A stretch of DNA of 64,000 nt from Bradyrhizobium sp. LLZ17 (GTDB lineage: Bacteria; Pseudomonadota; Alphaproteobacteria; Rhizobiales; Xanthobacteraceae), in NCBI RefSeq assembly GCF_041200145.1, contig NZ_CP165734.1, forward strand, positions 1-64,000, given 5' to 3'. The translations under genes and the position numbers were made by a program. Position 1 is the stretch's first letter; each line of letters starts with the position of its first letter. The notes under the pieces are model-generated. The model saw only the letters and a program-made list of their open reading frames with translations, was not told the origin of the DNA and made no database searches. This document shows, one piece after another, positions 54,093 through 62,681 of this stretch.

Positions 54093-54794
54093 GTGAAGAC
54101 GCTGGCTATCATTCCGGCTCGCGGTGGTTCGAAACGCTTGCCGGGCAAGAACACGAAAAGCTTTCTCGGCGTTCCCTTGATTGCCTGGTCGATCCGCTTT
54201 GCCCAAAGGCAGCAGCGGTTCGACACGATTATCGTCTCCACCGACTCTGAAGCGATCGCTGATGCCAGCCGGGCCGAAGGGATCGACGTGTCATACCTGC
54301 GGCCGGTGGATCTTGCATCCGACACCGCGAGTTCGGCGGCGGTCGTGCTCGACGTCTTGGCGCGGGAGCGGCAGAGCGGAAACAGCTTCGATCTGGTCGC
54401 GTTGCTGCAGCCGACCTCGCCGGTCCGCGAGCCGTCACGCTGGAGTGATGCTTTCGCCCATATCGATACCGGCGCCGCCGATGCCGTGATCGGCGTCACG
54501 CCGGCCAATCCCCATCCGAATCATGCTTTCCATTGGGAGGAGGGCGGCAAATTGCGACCCTTCGCCGATGGGAAGCAAATCATCTTGCGGTCGCAGGACC
54601 TTCCGCCTGTGGTCCATGTCGCCGGCAACATGTACCTAATCCGCTCGACTGTGCTAGAAGCGCAGGGAAGTTTTTTTCCTCCTCGCACTGTCGGGGTTCT
54701 CTGCGACCAGCCTTGCGAGGCGGTCGATATCGATACCGAGGCAGACTGGGTTGCCGCCGAGGCCCTGGCAAAACATCACGGCAAATCGCCATGA
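54093..54794 (+). CDS. CMP-nonulosonic acid cytidylyltransferase (NeuA/LegF type)
   Basis: This 233-residue acylneuraminate cytidylyltransferase starts MKTLAIIPARGGSKRLPGKN (CTP-binding loop). It continues with 'IVSTDSEAIADASRAEG', 'LLQPTSPVRE', 'AVIGVTPANPHPNHAF' and 'CDQPCEAVDIDTEADWVAAE'. It activates a nonulosonic acid with CTP. It overlaps the NeuB-type gene by four bases (ATGA) and is thus coupled. Whether its natural acid is N-acetylneuraminic, legionaminic or another cannot be proved; neighbours suggest legionaminic-type. Confidence 0.9.
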   Translation: MKTLAIIPARGGSKRLPGKNTKSFLGVPLIAWSIRFAQRQQRFDTIIVSTDSEAIADASRAEGIDVSYLRPVDLASDTASSAAVVLDVLARERQSGNSFDLVALLQPTSPVREPSRWSDAFAHIDTGAADAVIGVTPANPHPNHAFHWEEGGKLRPFADGKQIILRSQDLPPVVHVAGNMYLIRSTVLEAQGSFFPPRTVGVLCDQPCEAVDIDTEADWVAAEALAKHHGKSP

Positions 54795-55822
54795 AAACCT
54801 TCATCATCGCCGAGGCCGGCGTCAATCATAACGGCGACGAAAAAATGGCCCTGAAACTGGTCGAAGCCGCCGCCAAAAGCGGTGCCGATGCTGTCAAGTT
54901 CCAGACGTTTTCTGCCGACAAGCTGGCGCGTAAGGGCGCCGAAAAGGCCGAGTATCAGAAACAAGCCACCGGCGATGGCGACCAGCACGGCATGCTCAAG
55001 ACTCTTGAAATGTCCCAGAGTCTACATCAGCGCCTTTTCGCACGTTGCACCGAACTCGGTATCGAGTTCATGTCCACGGCGTTCGATGACGAGTCGCTCG
55101 ATTTTCTGGTCGCTCTCGGCATCAAGCGCATCAAAGTCCCTTCAGGCGAAATCACCAACGCGCCGCTGCTCCGGCACATGGCGTCTAAGGGGTTGCCGCT
55201 GATCGTTTCAACCGGGATGGCCGAGCTTGACGAAGTCGTCGCCGCCATCGGAATTATCCGCACGGAGCGGGAAAACCGTGGTTTCGCCGAGCCATTGAGC
55301 GACATCGTCACCATTCTTCATTGCACCTCGAACTATCCGGCAGAAAGCGCAGACGTCAATCTGCGGGCCATGAACACCATGGCGCGAACCACCGGCCTGC
55401 CGGTGGGCTACTCCGACCACACGTTGGGTCTGGCGGTCTCGACCGGCGCTGTCGCTCTGGGCGCAAGAGTGATCGAAAAGCATTTTACCCTTGATTCCGA
55501 GTTGCCGGGACCAGACCACAGGGCCTCCCTCGAACCCGATCAGCTTGCGGCATTGGTGTGGCAGATCCGCGATATCGAGCAAGCGCTGGGTTCCGATATC
55601 AAGGCTCCGACCTCCTCCGAATTGCCGGTGCGCGACCTGGTGCGGCGCAGCGTCACCGCGGTTCGTGCGATCAATGCGGGCGTCGCAATTGCGCGAGAAG
55701 ACCTCGCCCTGATGCGCCCGGGGACCGGGATCCCGCCGGTCAACCTAGAGAATGTGATCGGCAGGAAATCGGCGCGCGCCATCGCCGCGGGCGAGACGCT
55801 GGTCTGGTCGGACCTCGCATGA
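54791..55822 (+). CDS. nonulosonic acid synthase (NeuB/LegI type)
   Basis: This 343-residue protein has a NeuB TIM barrel: MKTFIIAEAGVNHNGDEKMALKLVEAAAKSGADAVKFQTF, 'MSTAFDDESLDFLVALGIKRIKVPSGEITNAPLL', 'ILHCTSNYPA', 'GYSDHTLGLAVSTGAVALGARVIEKHFTLD'. The C-terminal SAF antifreeze-like domain ('RRSVTAVRAINAGVAIAREDLALMRPGTGI') is present. It condenses PEP with an N-acetyl-mannose-type sugar. The sequence looks closer to the LegI/NeuB branch than to PseI. It lies in the middle of a tightly overlapping operon. Confidence 0.92.
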   Translation: MKTFIIAEAGVNHNGDEKMALKLVEAAAKSGADAVKFQTFSADKLARKGAEKAEYQKQATGDGDQHGMLKTLEMSQSLHQRLFARCTELGIEFMSTAFDDESLDFLVALGIKRIKVPSGEITNAPLLRHMASKGLPLIVSTGMAELDEVVAAIGIIRTERENRGFAEPLSDIVTILHCTSNYPAESADVNLRAMNTMARTTGLPVGYSDHTLGLAVSTGAVALGARVIEKHFTLDSELPGPDHRASLEPDQLAALVWQIRDIEQALGSDIKAPTSSELPVRDLVRRSVTAVRAINAGVAIAREDLALMRPGTGIPPVNLENVIGRKSARAIAAGETLVWSDLA

Positions 55823-56955
55823 GACCGCGCAGAGTGTGCTACATCTCGGGTGCCCGCGCGGATTTCGGCCTGATGCAGTCGACCCTGCAACGAATCCACG
55901 AGTCAGATGCATTTGAACTCTCAATTGTCGTCACCGGTATGCACCTCCTAGCGGAGCATGGCTTCACCCTTAGGTATATCGAGGAGGCAGGCCTGCCGAT
56001 CGCGGCCCGTATAGCGGTCAAGGAAGGGCCGCCATCCGGCGCGCTGATGGCCAGCAATATAGGACGTATGCTCATGGGGTTCGTCGATGCACTAGAGGCG
56101 ATCCAGCCGGACGTCGTTCTCGTGCTGGGCGACCGCGGCGAAATGTTGGCCGGCGCACTGGCCGCGATCCATCTCAACATTCCGGTCGCGCATATCCATG
56201 GCGGGGAGCGGTCCGGCACTGTTGACGAGCCGGTGCGGCACGCCATCTCGAAGCTTGCCCATTTTCATTTCGTGGCCACTGACGAAAGCAGGGAGCGGCT
56301 GGTTCGCATGGGCGAGGTGGCCGATCGCGTGTCGGTCGTCGGGGCGCCTGGATTGGACGACCTCGCCTATATCTCGCTGGCGAGCCGTGATGACCTCTGC
56401 CGGCGGATTGGTTTCGATCCGCGAGGGCTGATCGGCCTTTTCATCTACCACCCGGTGCTGCAGGAGACGGCGCTGTCCGAGGAGTACGCCAAGCGCGTTG
56501 TCGATGCGATGCTGGCCAAAGGCCTTCAGGTCATCGCGCTAAGACCCAATTCGGATGCGGGAAGCGCGGGGGTGAAGTGGATGCTGGAGGCGCGCGCCGC
56601 CGCAGGCGAGATTCATCTCGCGACCAATCTGCCCAGGGAGGAGTTCCTGTCATGGTTGGCCGCGACGGATCTAATGGCGGGCAACTCGAGCGCCGGCATC
56701 ATCGAGGCCGCGAGTTTTGGCACGCCGGTTATTAATGTCGGATCACGGCAGAATTTGCGTCAACGCAACCCCAATGTCTTCGACTGCTCCACCGATCGCA
56801 GCGATCTGGATCGTGCAATCGAGACCGCGCTTTCATCATCGCGGGGCGACGGGACCAATGTCTATGGCGACGGCCGGGCCGGCGAACGTATAGTCAATCT
56901 ACTCGCCGGAATCGATCTTGCCGGCGCTTCTTTGGCGAAGACCAATGTCTATTGA
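55819..56955 (+). CDS. UDP-sugar 2-epimerase, hydrolysing (NeuC/LegG type)
   Basis: This is a 378-residue GT-B-fold hydrolysing 2-epimerase: RRVCYISGARADFGLMQSTLQRI, 'VLVLGDRGEMLAGALAAIHLNIPVAHIHGGERSGTVDEPVRHAISKLAHFHF', 'VVGAPGLDDL', 'GNSSAGIIEAASFGTPVINVGSRQ'. It releases UDP and gives the free manno-configured sugar for the synthase. It overlaps NeuB/LegI by four bases. With the PglD- and aminotransferase-like genes next, its substrate is more likely UDP-2,4-diacetamido-2,4,6-trideoxyglucose than UDP-GlcNAc. Confidence 0.9.
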   Translation: MRPRRVCYISGARADFGLMQSTLQRIHESDAFELSIVVTGMHLLAEHGFTLRYIEEAGLPIAARIAVKEGPPSGALMASNIGRMLMGFVDALEAIQPDVVLVLGDRGEMLAGALAAIHLNIPVAHIHGGERSGTVDEPVRHAISKLAHFHFVATDESRERLVRMGEVADRVSVVGAPGLDDLAYISLASRDDLCRRIGFDPRGLIGLFIYHPVLQETALSEEYAKRVVDAMLAKGLQVIALRPNSDAGSAGVKWMLEARAAAGEIHLATNLPREEFLSWLAATDLMAGNSSAGIIEAASFGTPVINVGSRQNLRQRNPNVFDCSTDRSDLDRAIETALSSSRGDGTNVYGDGRAGERIVNLLAGIDLAGASLAKTNVY

Positions 56956-57568
56956 GCGGTATCTTCTGCTCGGCGCGGGTGGCCACGGTATGGTGGTGCT
57001 GGATGCGCTTCAGTCGTGCGGACCACAGATTGACATCTGCGTAGTCGACGAATCCGTCGACCTGATAGGCAAGAGGGTGCTGGGAACGATCGTGGAGCGT
57101 TTCGATCCGACCGTGAAGAGGACTGAGCAGCGTTTTCATGTGTCGATCGGTGGCAACGCCGTCCGGGCCAGAATATTCGAAGCGCTGAAGGTGCTCGGCG
57201 GATTACCGTCGACAATTGTCCATCCGATCGCGACGATCGCTCGAAGCGCCGTCATCGCAGACGGTACGTTCGTGGCCGCCCGGGCCATCATTGCACCAGC
57301 AGCAACGATCGGTGAAGGGGTGATAGTCAACCATGGTGCGATCGTTGATCATGAATGCGTGGTTCACAATCACTGCCATATTGCGCCAGGTGCAACACTG
57401 GCCGGCAATGTGCGGCTCGGATCGCGGGTTCTCATTGGCGCGGGAGCGAATATACTTCCGGGCATCACGATTGGCGACGACGCGACAATTGGCGCGGGTG
57501 CCGTCGTCACTGTCGATGTTCCACCTGGAATGACCTATGCGGGCGTGCCAGCCCGCAAGATCCGCTGA
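56945..57568 (+). CDS. PglD/NeuD-family sugar O/N-acetyltransferase
   Basis: This is a 207-residue protein with an N-terminal sugar-nucleotide-binding Rossmann piece (YLLLGAGGHGMVVLDALQSCG) and a C-terminal left-handed beta helix ('PIATIARSAVIADGTFVAARAIIAPAATIGEGVIVNHGAIVDHECVVHNHCHIAPGATLAGNVRLGSRVLIGAGANI', 'AGVPARKIR'). The conserved His of 'NHGAIVDHECVV' is the likely base. In the PglD branch it acetylates the 4-amino group of UDP-4-amino-4,6-dideoxy-GlcNAc. It overlaps the 2-epimerase by 11 bp and precedes the aminotransferase fusion by 10 bp. Confidence 0.88.
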   Translation: MSIERYLLLGAGGHGMVVLDALQSCGPQIDICVVDESVDLIGKRVLGTIVERFDPTVKRTEQRFHVSIGGNAVRARIFEALKVLGGLPSTIVHPIATIARSAVIADGTFVAARAIIAPAATIGEGVIVNHGAIVDHECVVHNHCHIAPGATLAGNVRLGSRVLIGAGANILPGITIGDDATIGAGAVVTVDVPPGMTYAGVPARKIR

Positions 57569-57578
57569 GGGCTGTCGC

Positions 57579-59051
57579 ATGGATATTTCGAGAATCTGCA
57601 TCACACGCCAGTCCACCCTGCGCGAAGCGCTCGACATGCTTGATCGCAGCGGTCTCGGCGTTCTGCTCCTAGTCGAGGGCGACCGCCAGTTCGAGCGGAC
57701 GGTGACGGATGGCGATCTGCGTAGGCTACTGCTCGATGGCGCGTCGCTCGACCAGACTCTCGCGAGTGTATCGGAGCGCCGCTCGATCGTCGTGCCGGAA
57801 AACCGGACCAGACGAGATGCCCTCGGATTGATGCAGAAACACACGATCGATCATCTTCCAGTGGTCGATGCTTCGGGCCGGGTCGTCGATCTCATAGAAC
57901 GCCGCGGCATCGACGAACAGATACTGCTCTCGACCCCGCACATGGGAGATGCCGAGCGAAATTTCGTGGAAGAGGCGTTCCGTACAAATTGGATTGCTCC
58001 TCTAGGTCCGAACGTTGACGCCTTTGAAGCCGAGCTTGCAGAGTTAGTGGGGGCGAATAGCGCTGTTGCGCTGAGTTCAGGCACCGCCGCGATCCATTTG
58101 GCCCTAGTGCTCTTGGGCGTTGGTTCAGGCGATTGTGTATTCTGTTCTTCGCTAACTTTTGCGGCGAGTGTAAATCCAATTGTTTATCAGAACGCCGAGC
58201 CCGTACTGATCGATTCCGAACCAAACAGTTGGAACATGTCTCCGATCGCGCTTGAACGAGCGCTGGAGAGTGCGCGCAAGAATGGACGCCTGCCAAAGGT
58301 AGTCATAGTGGTCAATCTATACGGCCAGAGCGCAGATATGGAGCCACTACTGGCGCTCTGCGATAGATATGGCGTGCCGATGTTAGAGGACGCGGCGGAG
58401 TCGCTAGGTGCCAAATATCGAGGGAGGCATTCCGGCACTTTTGGACGAATTGGTGTCTATTCATTCAATGGCAACAAGATCATTACGACCTCTGGCGGCG
58501 GTATGCTGGTTACTTCCGAGAAGGAGTTGGCTGATCGGGCCCGTTTTTTGGCAACGCAGGCCCGTGATCCCGCTCCGCACTACCAGCATAGTGTAATTGG
58601 CTACAACTATCGCATGAGCAATATTCTTGCCGGCGTCGGACGAGGGCAGCTAAAGGTGCTCGAAGAGCGCGTTCAAGCGCGTCGCAATATATTTCGGCGC
58701 TATGCCGAGGCATTCTCGAATGAGAGTTGGATCCAACTTATGCCTGAGCCCGAATGGAGTTTATCTACGCATTGGATTTCGGCAGCATGCCTCGTGCCAG
58801 ACTCACGGATTACTGGCCAGCTACTTGTTCGGCATTTGTCAGATGAGTTTATTGAGGCACGTCCAGTTTGGAAACCGATGCATCTTCAACCCGTCTTTGC
58901 GCACTGTCCGTATTTTTCGCACGGGAATAGCTCCGTCTCAGACGACATCTTTGAGCGGGGGATTTGCCTTCCATCAGGTTCTAACCTCACCATGGAACAG
59001 GTTGACAGGGTCGCTGATGCTGTATTGAAGATTGGCAGACGTCTGGCGTAG
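57579..59051 (+). CDS. CBS domain - DegT/EpsN-type aminotransferase fusion
   Basis: This is a 490-residue fusion. Residues 1-125 form a CBS pair (LREALDMLDRSGLGVLLLVEGDRQFERTVTDGDLRRLLLDG; 'RDALGLMQKHTIDHLPVVDASGRVVDLIER'), the kind usually found on the nucleotidyltransferase of the GDP-legionaminic pathway (PtmE). Residues 130-490 are a PLP sugar aminotransferase (APLGPNVDAFEAELAELVGANSAVALSSGTAAIHLAL; Lys300 in SFNGNKIITTSGGGML) like EpsN/PglE. The likely product is UDP-4-amino-4,6-dideoxy-GlcNAc. The CBS part could give nucleotide control. The 3' half is less GC-rich. It is the last gene of the operon. Confidence 0.85.
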   Translation: MDISRICITRQSTLREALDMLDRSGLGVLLLVEGDRQFERTVTDGDLRRLLLDGASLDQTLASVSERRSIVVPENRTRRDALGLMQKHTIDHLPVVDASGRVVDLIERRGIDEQILLSTPHMGDAERNFVEEAFRTNWIAPLGPNVDAFEAELAELVGANSAVALSSGTAAIHLALVLLGVGSGDCVFCSSLTFAASVNPIVYQNAEPVLIDSEPNSWNMSPIALERALESARKNGRLPKVVIVVNLYGQSADMEPLLALCDRYGVPMLEDAAESLGAKYRGRHSGTFGRIGVYSFNGNKIITTSGGGMLVTSEKELADRARFLATQARDPAPHYQHSVIGYNYRMSNILAGVGRGQLKVLEERVQARRNIFRRYAEAFSNESWIQLMPEPEWSLSTHWISAACLVPDSRITGQLLVRHLSDEFIEARPVWKPMHLQPVFAHCPYFSHGNSSVSDDIFERGICLPSGSNLTMEQVDRVADAVLKIGRRLA

Positions 59052-59361
59052 CGCCTGTGCCTGCATGTTCTTCATTGCTCATCAGAGTGTGATTTTTCTC
59101 TGAGGATAGTGAACGGACAAGATTTGGAATTTTCCTACTTTGGTGGTTTGTAGTGCCTTGGTTTTGGGAATCTCTGACGAGAGGCCTTTAACTTACCCGT
59201 GGGCAAAGTCCTGATTGCGCTGGTTATTTGGTAAAACCGGAGGCGCATTCTTTGCATGTCGAGGGTCTTCAATCTGCAAACGACGAACCGCGTCAATGCC
59301 CTTGCTGAGCCCGAAGCGTCATTTCGTCCTGGTTGAGGGGCGCGCCGATCAATCTAGCAAG
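59052..59361. other. AT-richer intergenic stretch before the IS481 gene
   Basis: About 310 bp without a convincing gene. It separates the nonulosonic operon from the IS481-type transposase, and I could not find the left inverted repeat of the element in it. Confidence 0.4.
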
Positions 59362-60375
59362 CTAGAACTGCTGTTGAGGGTGATGACAACCGAGCAGGGT
59401 TTCAGTGACGGTGTCCTCTAGTTGTGGAGCCTCAAAAGGTTGTTCCTGGTCAAACCAAGTCGGCTGATCGGGATTTGTGAGTCTCATACCACCATGGGGA
59501 CGGTGCCAGTTGTATTGATGCAGCCAGATCGGCAGCTCTTGAGCGCGCCGATCTGATGTTGGGTAGGCTTTGGCGTAAGCCCATTCCCGAAGCGCGGTCT
59601 GGATGAAGCGCTCGGCTTTTCCGTTTGTTCGCGGCGTGTAGGGTTTGGTACGGATGTGCTTAATGCCCAGGTCCCGGCAGGCGTCGCGGAAGGCAAAGGA
59701 CTGGTAGCAGCTGCCATTGTCGGTCATGACGCGCGTGACGGTGACGCCGAGGCTTTTGTAATACGCCACAGCTGCCTTAAGAAAGGGAACAGCGCTGTCG
59801 GCCGTCTCGTCGGGCTTGATCTCGGAGAAGGCGACGCGGGAATGGTCGTCGATGCAGACGTGGACGAACTCCCAACCAGCGCCGCGGCTCTTGTTCGGAC
59901 CACTCGGATCGCCGGTGATGCGATGACCAATACGCGCGAAACGTCCGAGCTTTTTGATGTCGATGTGAATGATCTCGCCTGGGGTCTCGCGCTCATAGCG
60001 GCGTTCCGGTTCGGCCGGCTCCAGATCGCGTATCCGGTTGAGTCCCAAGCGGCGAAGGACGCGGCTGACGGTGGCAGGTGATACCTTGACCTCGGCTGCG
60101 ATCTGCTTGCCGGTGTGGCGCTGCCGTCGCAACGCCTCGACGACTGTACACGTGGCTGGCGGGGTTTGGCTCGGCGATGAATGGGGCTTGGAGGAACGAT
60201 CTCGCAACCCAGCAACACCTTCAGCGCGGAACCGCTTGACCCATTTGGCAACCGTCTTCGACGAGATGTTGAACAGGTCAGCCGCGGCGGCTTGCGTCAG
60301 CCCGCCCTCGACCACGCTTCGGACCATCGCCTCTCGACCTTTGGGCGTCAAAGGCGCATTCTTGTGGACGTTCAT
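59362..60375 (-). CDS. IS481-family transposase, atypical C-terminus
   Basis: This 337-residue IS481 transposase has a winged-helix N-terminus (MNVHKNAPLTPKGREAMVRSVVEGGLTQAAAADLFNIS; SKTVAKWVKRF). The DDE integrase core includes 'GEIIHIDIKKLGRF', 'WEFVHVCIDDHSRVAFSEI', 'VMTDNGSCYQSFAF' and 'TPRTNGKAERFIQT'. The usual ending after NWHRPHGG (PISRLGL...LLRLH) is replaced by unrelated residues (MRLTNPDQPTWFDQEQPFE...), suggesting the 3' end of the element was lost and the frame runs into flanking DNA. The start at 60375 precedes the family N-terminus. Confidence 0.85.
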   Translation of the reverse strand: MNVHKNAPLTPKGREAMVRSVVEGGLTQAAAADLFNISSKTVAKWVKRFRAEGVAGLRDRSSKPHSSPSQTPPATCTVVEALRRQRHTGKQIAAEVKVSPATVSRVLRRLGLNRIRDLEPAEPERRYERETPGEIIHIDIKKLGRFARIGHRITGDPSGPNKSRGAGWEFVHVCIDDHSRVAFSEIKPDETADSAVPFLKAAVAYYKSLGVTVTRVMTDNGSCYQSFAFRDACRDLGIKHIRTKPYTPRTNGKAERFIQTALREWAYAKAYPTSDRRAQELPIWLHQYNWHRPHGGMRLTNPDQPTWFDQEQPFEAPQLEDTVTETLLGCHHPQQQF

Positions 60376-60462
60376 CTGGTCTCTCCTCGGAACACTGAAG
60401 CTTCGCAACCTCAGCTTCCTCGGTTCAGACCAGATGGACAACCTCCTGACAGACCACACCTA
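59490..60462 (-). mobile_element. IS481-type element, right end only
   Basis: Homology to an IS481 element runs from about 59490 (where the transposase tail changes) to about 60462. The right end shows GTGGTCTGTCAGGAGG on the minus strand as a probable terminal repeat. No matching left repeat or target duplication is seen, so the element looks truncated. The insertion splits the sugar locus between the aminotransferase fusion and the PglF-like gene. Confidence 0.5.
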
Positions 60463-60620
60463 GGCCGTGGTCGGGACGGCTAGGCGGGTTGATCAATGAC
60501 TTTAGCTCGACGGCTCTGACTCGTAGCGTGATCGGCGCTGGCGTGACGCGGGATGGTGATCCGGGCCGAGCTGGCCGAGGCGAAGGTGGGAGAAGCAGGT
60601 TCCTGAAAGGCCGCGCGGCT

Positions 60621-60710
60621 GGCAAGTCTCCTGCTGGCAAGTCTTTTGCCGGCAAGTCTTTTTCTGGCAAGCCTTGTGCTGGCAAGTCTTGTGCTGGCAA
60701 CTCCCGTCGA
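60621..60710. repeat. six 15-bp tandem repeats
   Basis: Six consecutive 15-bp units (GGCAAGTCTcctgct, GGCAAGTCTtttgcc, GGCAAGTCTttttct, GGCAAGCCTtgtgct, GGCAAGTCTtgtgct, GGCAActcccgtcga) lie just upstream of the PglF-like gene. Read on the plus strand in one frame they give GKSPA/GKSFA pentapeptides; on the minus strand they give LPA-D/LPAKD pentapeptides. All frames are open, so whether it is coding is unclear. Confidence 0.85.
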
Positions 60711-60765
60711 GATGGGTTATCAGCGCGGTCAGGTTGCAACTCACGGGATATTCATCGGTCGGCGG

Positions 60766-62679
60766 ATGAGGCGTCTTTCGCATCTTACCTCGCGCAATTA
60801 TCTGATCGCGCTCCACGACCTGCTGGCGACCGCGGCGGCGCTGTTCGTAGCGTTTTATCTGCGTTTCGAGGGCGGTGAGGGCTTCTACGACCGCTTGCCG
60901 CTGCTGTTGCGGATCCTGCCCTACTTCCTCGCCTTCAGCGTGGTCGTGTTCTTCATCTTCAACCTGACCACGACGAAATGGCGCTTCATCTCGCTGCCGG
61001 ACGCGCTGAACATCATCCGCGTCGCGAGCGTGCTGACGGTTGCGCTCCTCGCGCTCGACTACATCTTCGTTGCCCCCAACGTTCGCGGCGCCTTCTTCCT
61101 CGGCAAGGTCACGATCGTCCTCTACTGGTTCCTTGAGATCTCCTTTCTCAGCGCCTTGCGCATGACCTATCGCTACTTCCGCTATACGCGGGTGCGACGC
61201 CGTGCCAGGACCACGGATGCTGCGCCGACGCTGCTGATCGGCCGTGCCGCGGACGCCGAGGTGCTTCTGCGCGGCATCGAAAGCGGCGCGATCAAGCGCA
61301 TCTGGCCGGTCGGGGTGCTGTCGCCGTCGAACGCCGATCGCGGCCAGTCGATCCGCAACGTGCCGGTGCTGGGCGGCATCGACGACATCGAGGACGTCAT
61401 CGCCGACTTCGCCAAGCGCAACAAGGCGATCGCACGAGTCGTCATGACGCCGTCGGCGTTCGAGCCGGAGGCTCATCCGGAATCGATCCTGATGCGGGCG
61501 CGCAAGCTCGGGGTGATCGTCAATCGCATGCCCTCGCTCGAGAGCGGCGATACGCCGCGGCTGACGGCCGTAGCGGTCGAGGACCTGCTGCTGCGCCCGA
61601 GCGAGACCATCGACTATGCGCGCCTCGAAGCCCTGATCAAGGGCAAGGCGGTGATCGTCACCGGCGGCGGCGGCTCGATCGGCTCCGAGATTTGCGAGCG
61701 TGTCGTCGCCTTCGGCGCCGCGCGCCTCCTGATCGTGGAAAATTCCGAGCCGGCGCTGTACGCGGTCACCGAGGCGCTCGCGGCGCGTGGCGCGGCTGCC
61801 GCGATCGAAGGCCGGATCGCCGACATCCGCGATCGCGAGCGCATCATGCGCCTGACGGCCGAGTTCAAGCCGGATATCGTGTTTCATGCCGCCGCCCTCA
61901 AGCATGTGCCGATCCTGGAGCGCGACTGGAGCGAGGGCGTCAAGACCAACATCTTCGGCTCGATCAACGTGGCCGATGCCGCGCACAATGCCGGCGCCGA
62001 AGCCATGGTGATGATCTCCACCGACAAGGCGATCGAGCCGGTGTCGATGCTCGGCCTGACCAAGCGCTTCGCCGAGATGTATTGCCAGGCGCTCGACCAC
62101 GATCTTGCGGCGGGTCACGGCGGCCCCAGGCCGCCGATGCGGCTGATCTCGGTCCGGTTCGGCAATGTGCTGGCCTCGAACGGCTCGGTGGTGCCAAAAT
62201 TCAAGGCCCAGATCGACGCCGGCGGCCCGGTGACGGTGACGCATCCCGACATGGTCCGCTACTTCATGACGATCCGCGAGGCCTGCGATCTCGTCATCAC
62301 GGCGGCAACACACGCGCTCGGTACGCAGCGTCCGGACGTCTCGGTCTACGTGCTCAATATGGGCCAGCCGGTGAAGATCGTCGATCTCGCCGAGCGCATG
62401 ATCCGCCTCTCCGGCCTGCAGCCCGGCTACGACATCGAGATCGTGTTCACCGGCATGCGGCCGGGTGAGCGCCTGCACGAGATCCTGTTCGCGTCCGAGG
62501 AGCCGACCCGCGAGATCGGCGTTGCCGGCATCATGGCCGCGCAGCCGAACGAGCCGCCGATGCAGACCCTGCGCAAATGGATCACGGCGCTCGAGCAGGC
62601 GATCGCGCGGGACGATCGGGCGACCATCAGGACCATCCTGAAGGATGCGGTCCCCGAATTCGGGTCGACCGCGGCCTGA
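60766..62679 (+). CDS. membrane nucleotide-sugar 4,6-dehydratase (PglF/FlaA1/CapD type)
   Basis: This roughly 637-residue protein has four N-terminal membrane helices (YLIALHDLLATAAALFVAFYLRF ... WFLEISFLSAL), a CoA-binding-like domain (APTLLIGRAADAEVLLRGIESG), and the extended SDR catalytic domain. VTGGGGSIGSEICERV binds NAD, 'STDKAIEPVSMLGLTKR' has the S-M-K triad with Met for Tyr as in PglF, and 'SVRFGNVLASNGSVVP' follows. It makes UDP-4-keto-6-deoxy-GlcNAc from UDP-GlcNAc. The start is uncertain (ATG at 60766, or 60712); upstream lie 15-bp repeats. It supplies the keto-sugar for the aminotransferase fusion. Confidence 0.9.
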   Translation: MRRLSHLTSRNYLIALHDLLATAAALFVAFYLRFEGGEGFYDRLPLLLRILPYFLAFSVVVFFIFNLTTTKWRFISLPDALNIIRVASVLTVALLALDYIFVAPNVRGAFFLGKVTIVLYWFLEISFLSALRMTYRYFRYTRVRRRARTTDAAPTLLIGRAADAEVLLRGIESGAIKRIWPVGVLSPSNADRGQSIRNVPVLGGIDDIEDVIADFAKRNKAIARVVMTPSAFEPEAHPESILMRARKLGVIVNRMPSLESGDTPRLTAVAVEDLLLRPSETIDYARLEALIKGKAVIVTGGGGSIGSEICERVVAFGAARLLIVENSEPALYAVTEALAARGAAAAIEGRIADIRDRERIMRLTAEFKPDIVFHAAALKHVPILERDWSEGVKTNIFGSINVADAAHNAGAEAMVMISTDKAIEPVSMLGLTKRFAEMYCQALDHDLAAGHGGPRPPMRLISVRFGNVLASNGSVVPKFKAQIDAGGPVTVTHPDMVRYFMTIREACDLVITAATHALGTQRPDVSVYVLNMGQPVKIVDLAERMIRLSGLQPGYDIEIVFTGMRPGERLHEILFASEEPTREIGVAGIMAAQPNEPPMQTLRKWITALEQAIARDDRATIRTILKDAVPEFGSTAA

Positions 62680-62681
62680 TC

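Noticed and set aside
54791..55822. Pseudaminic acid synthase (PseI) for the NeuB-like gene
   Set aside because: No PseB/PseC/PseH/PseG-type partners are present; the neighbours fit the NeuC/LegG - PglD - PglE route.
60621..60710. CRISPR array
   Set aside because: Units are 15 bp, directly adjacent with no spacers, and no cas genes are present.
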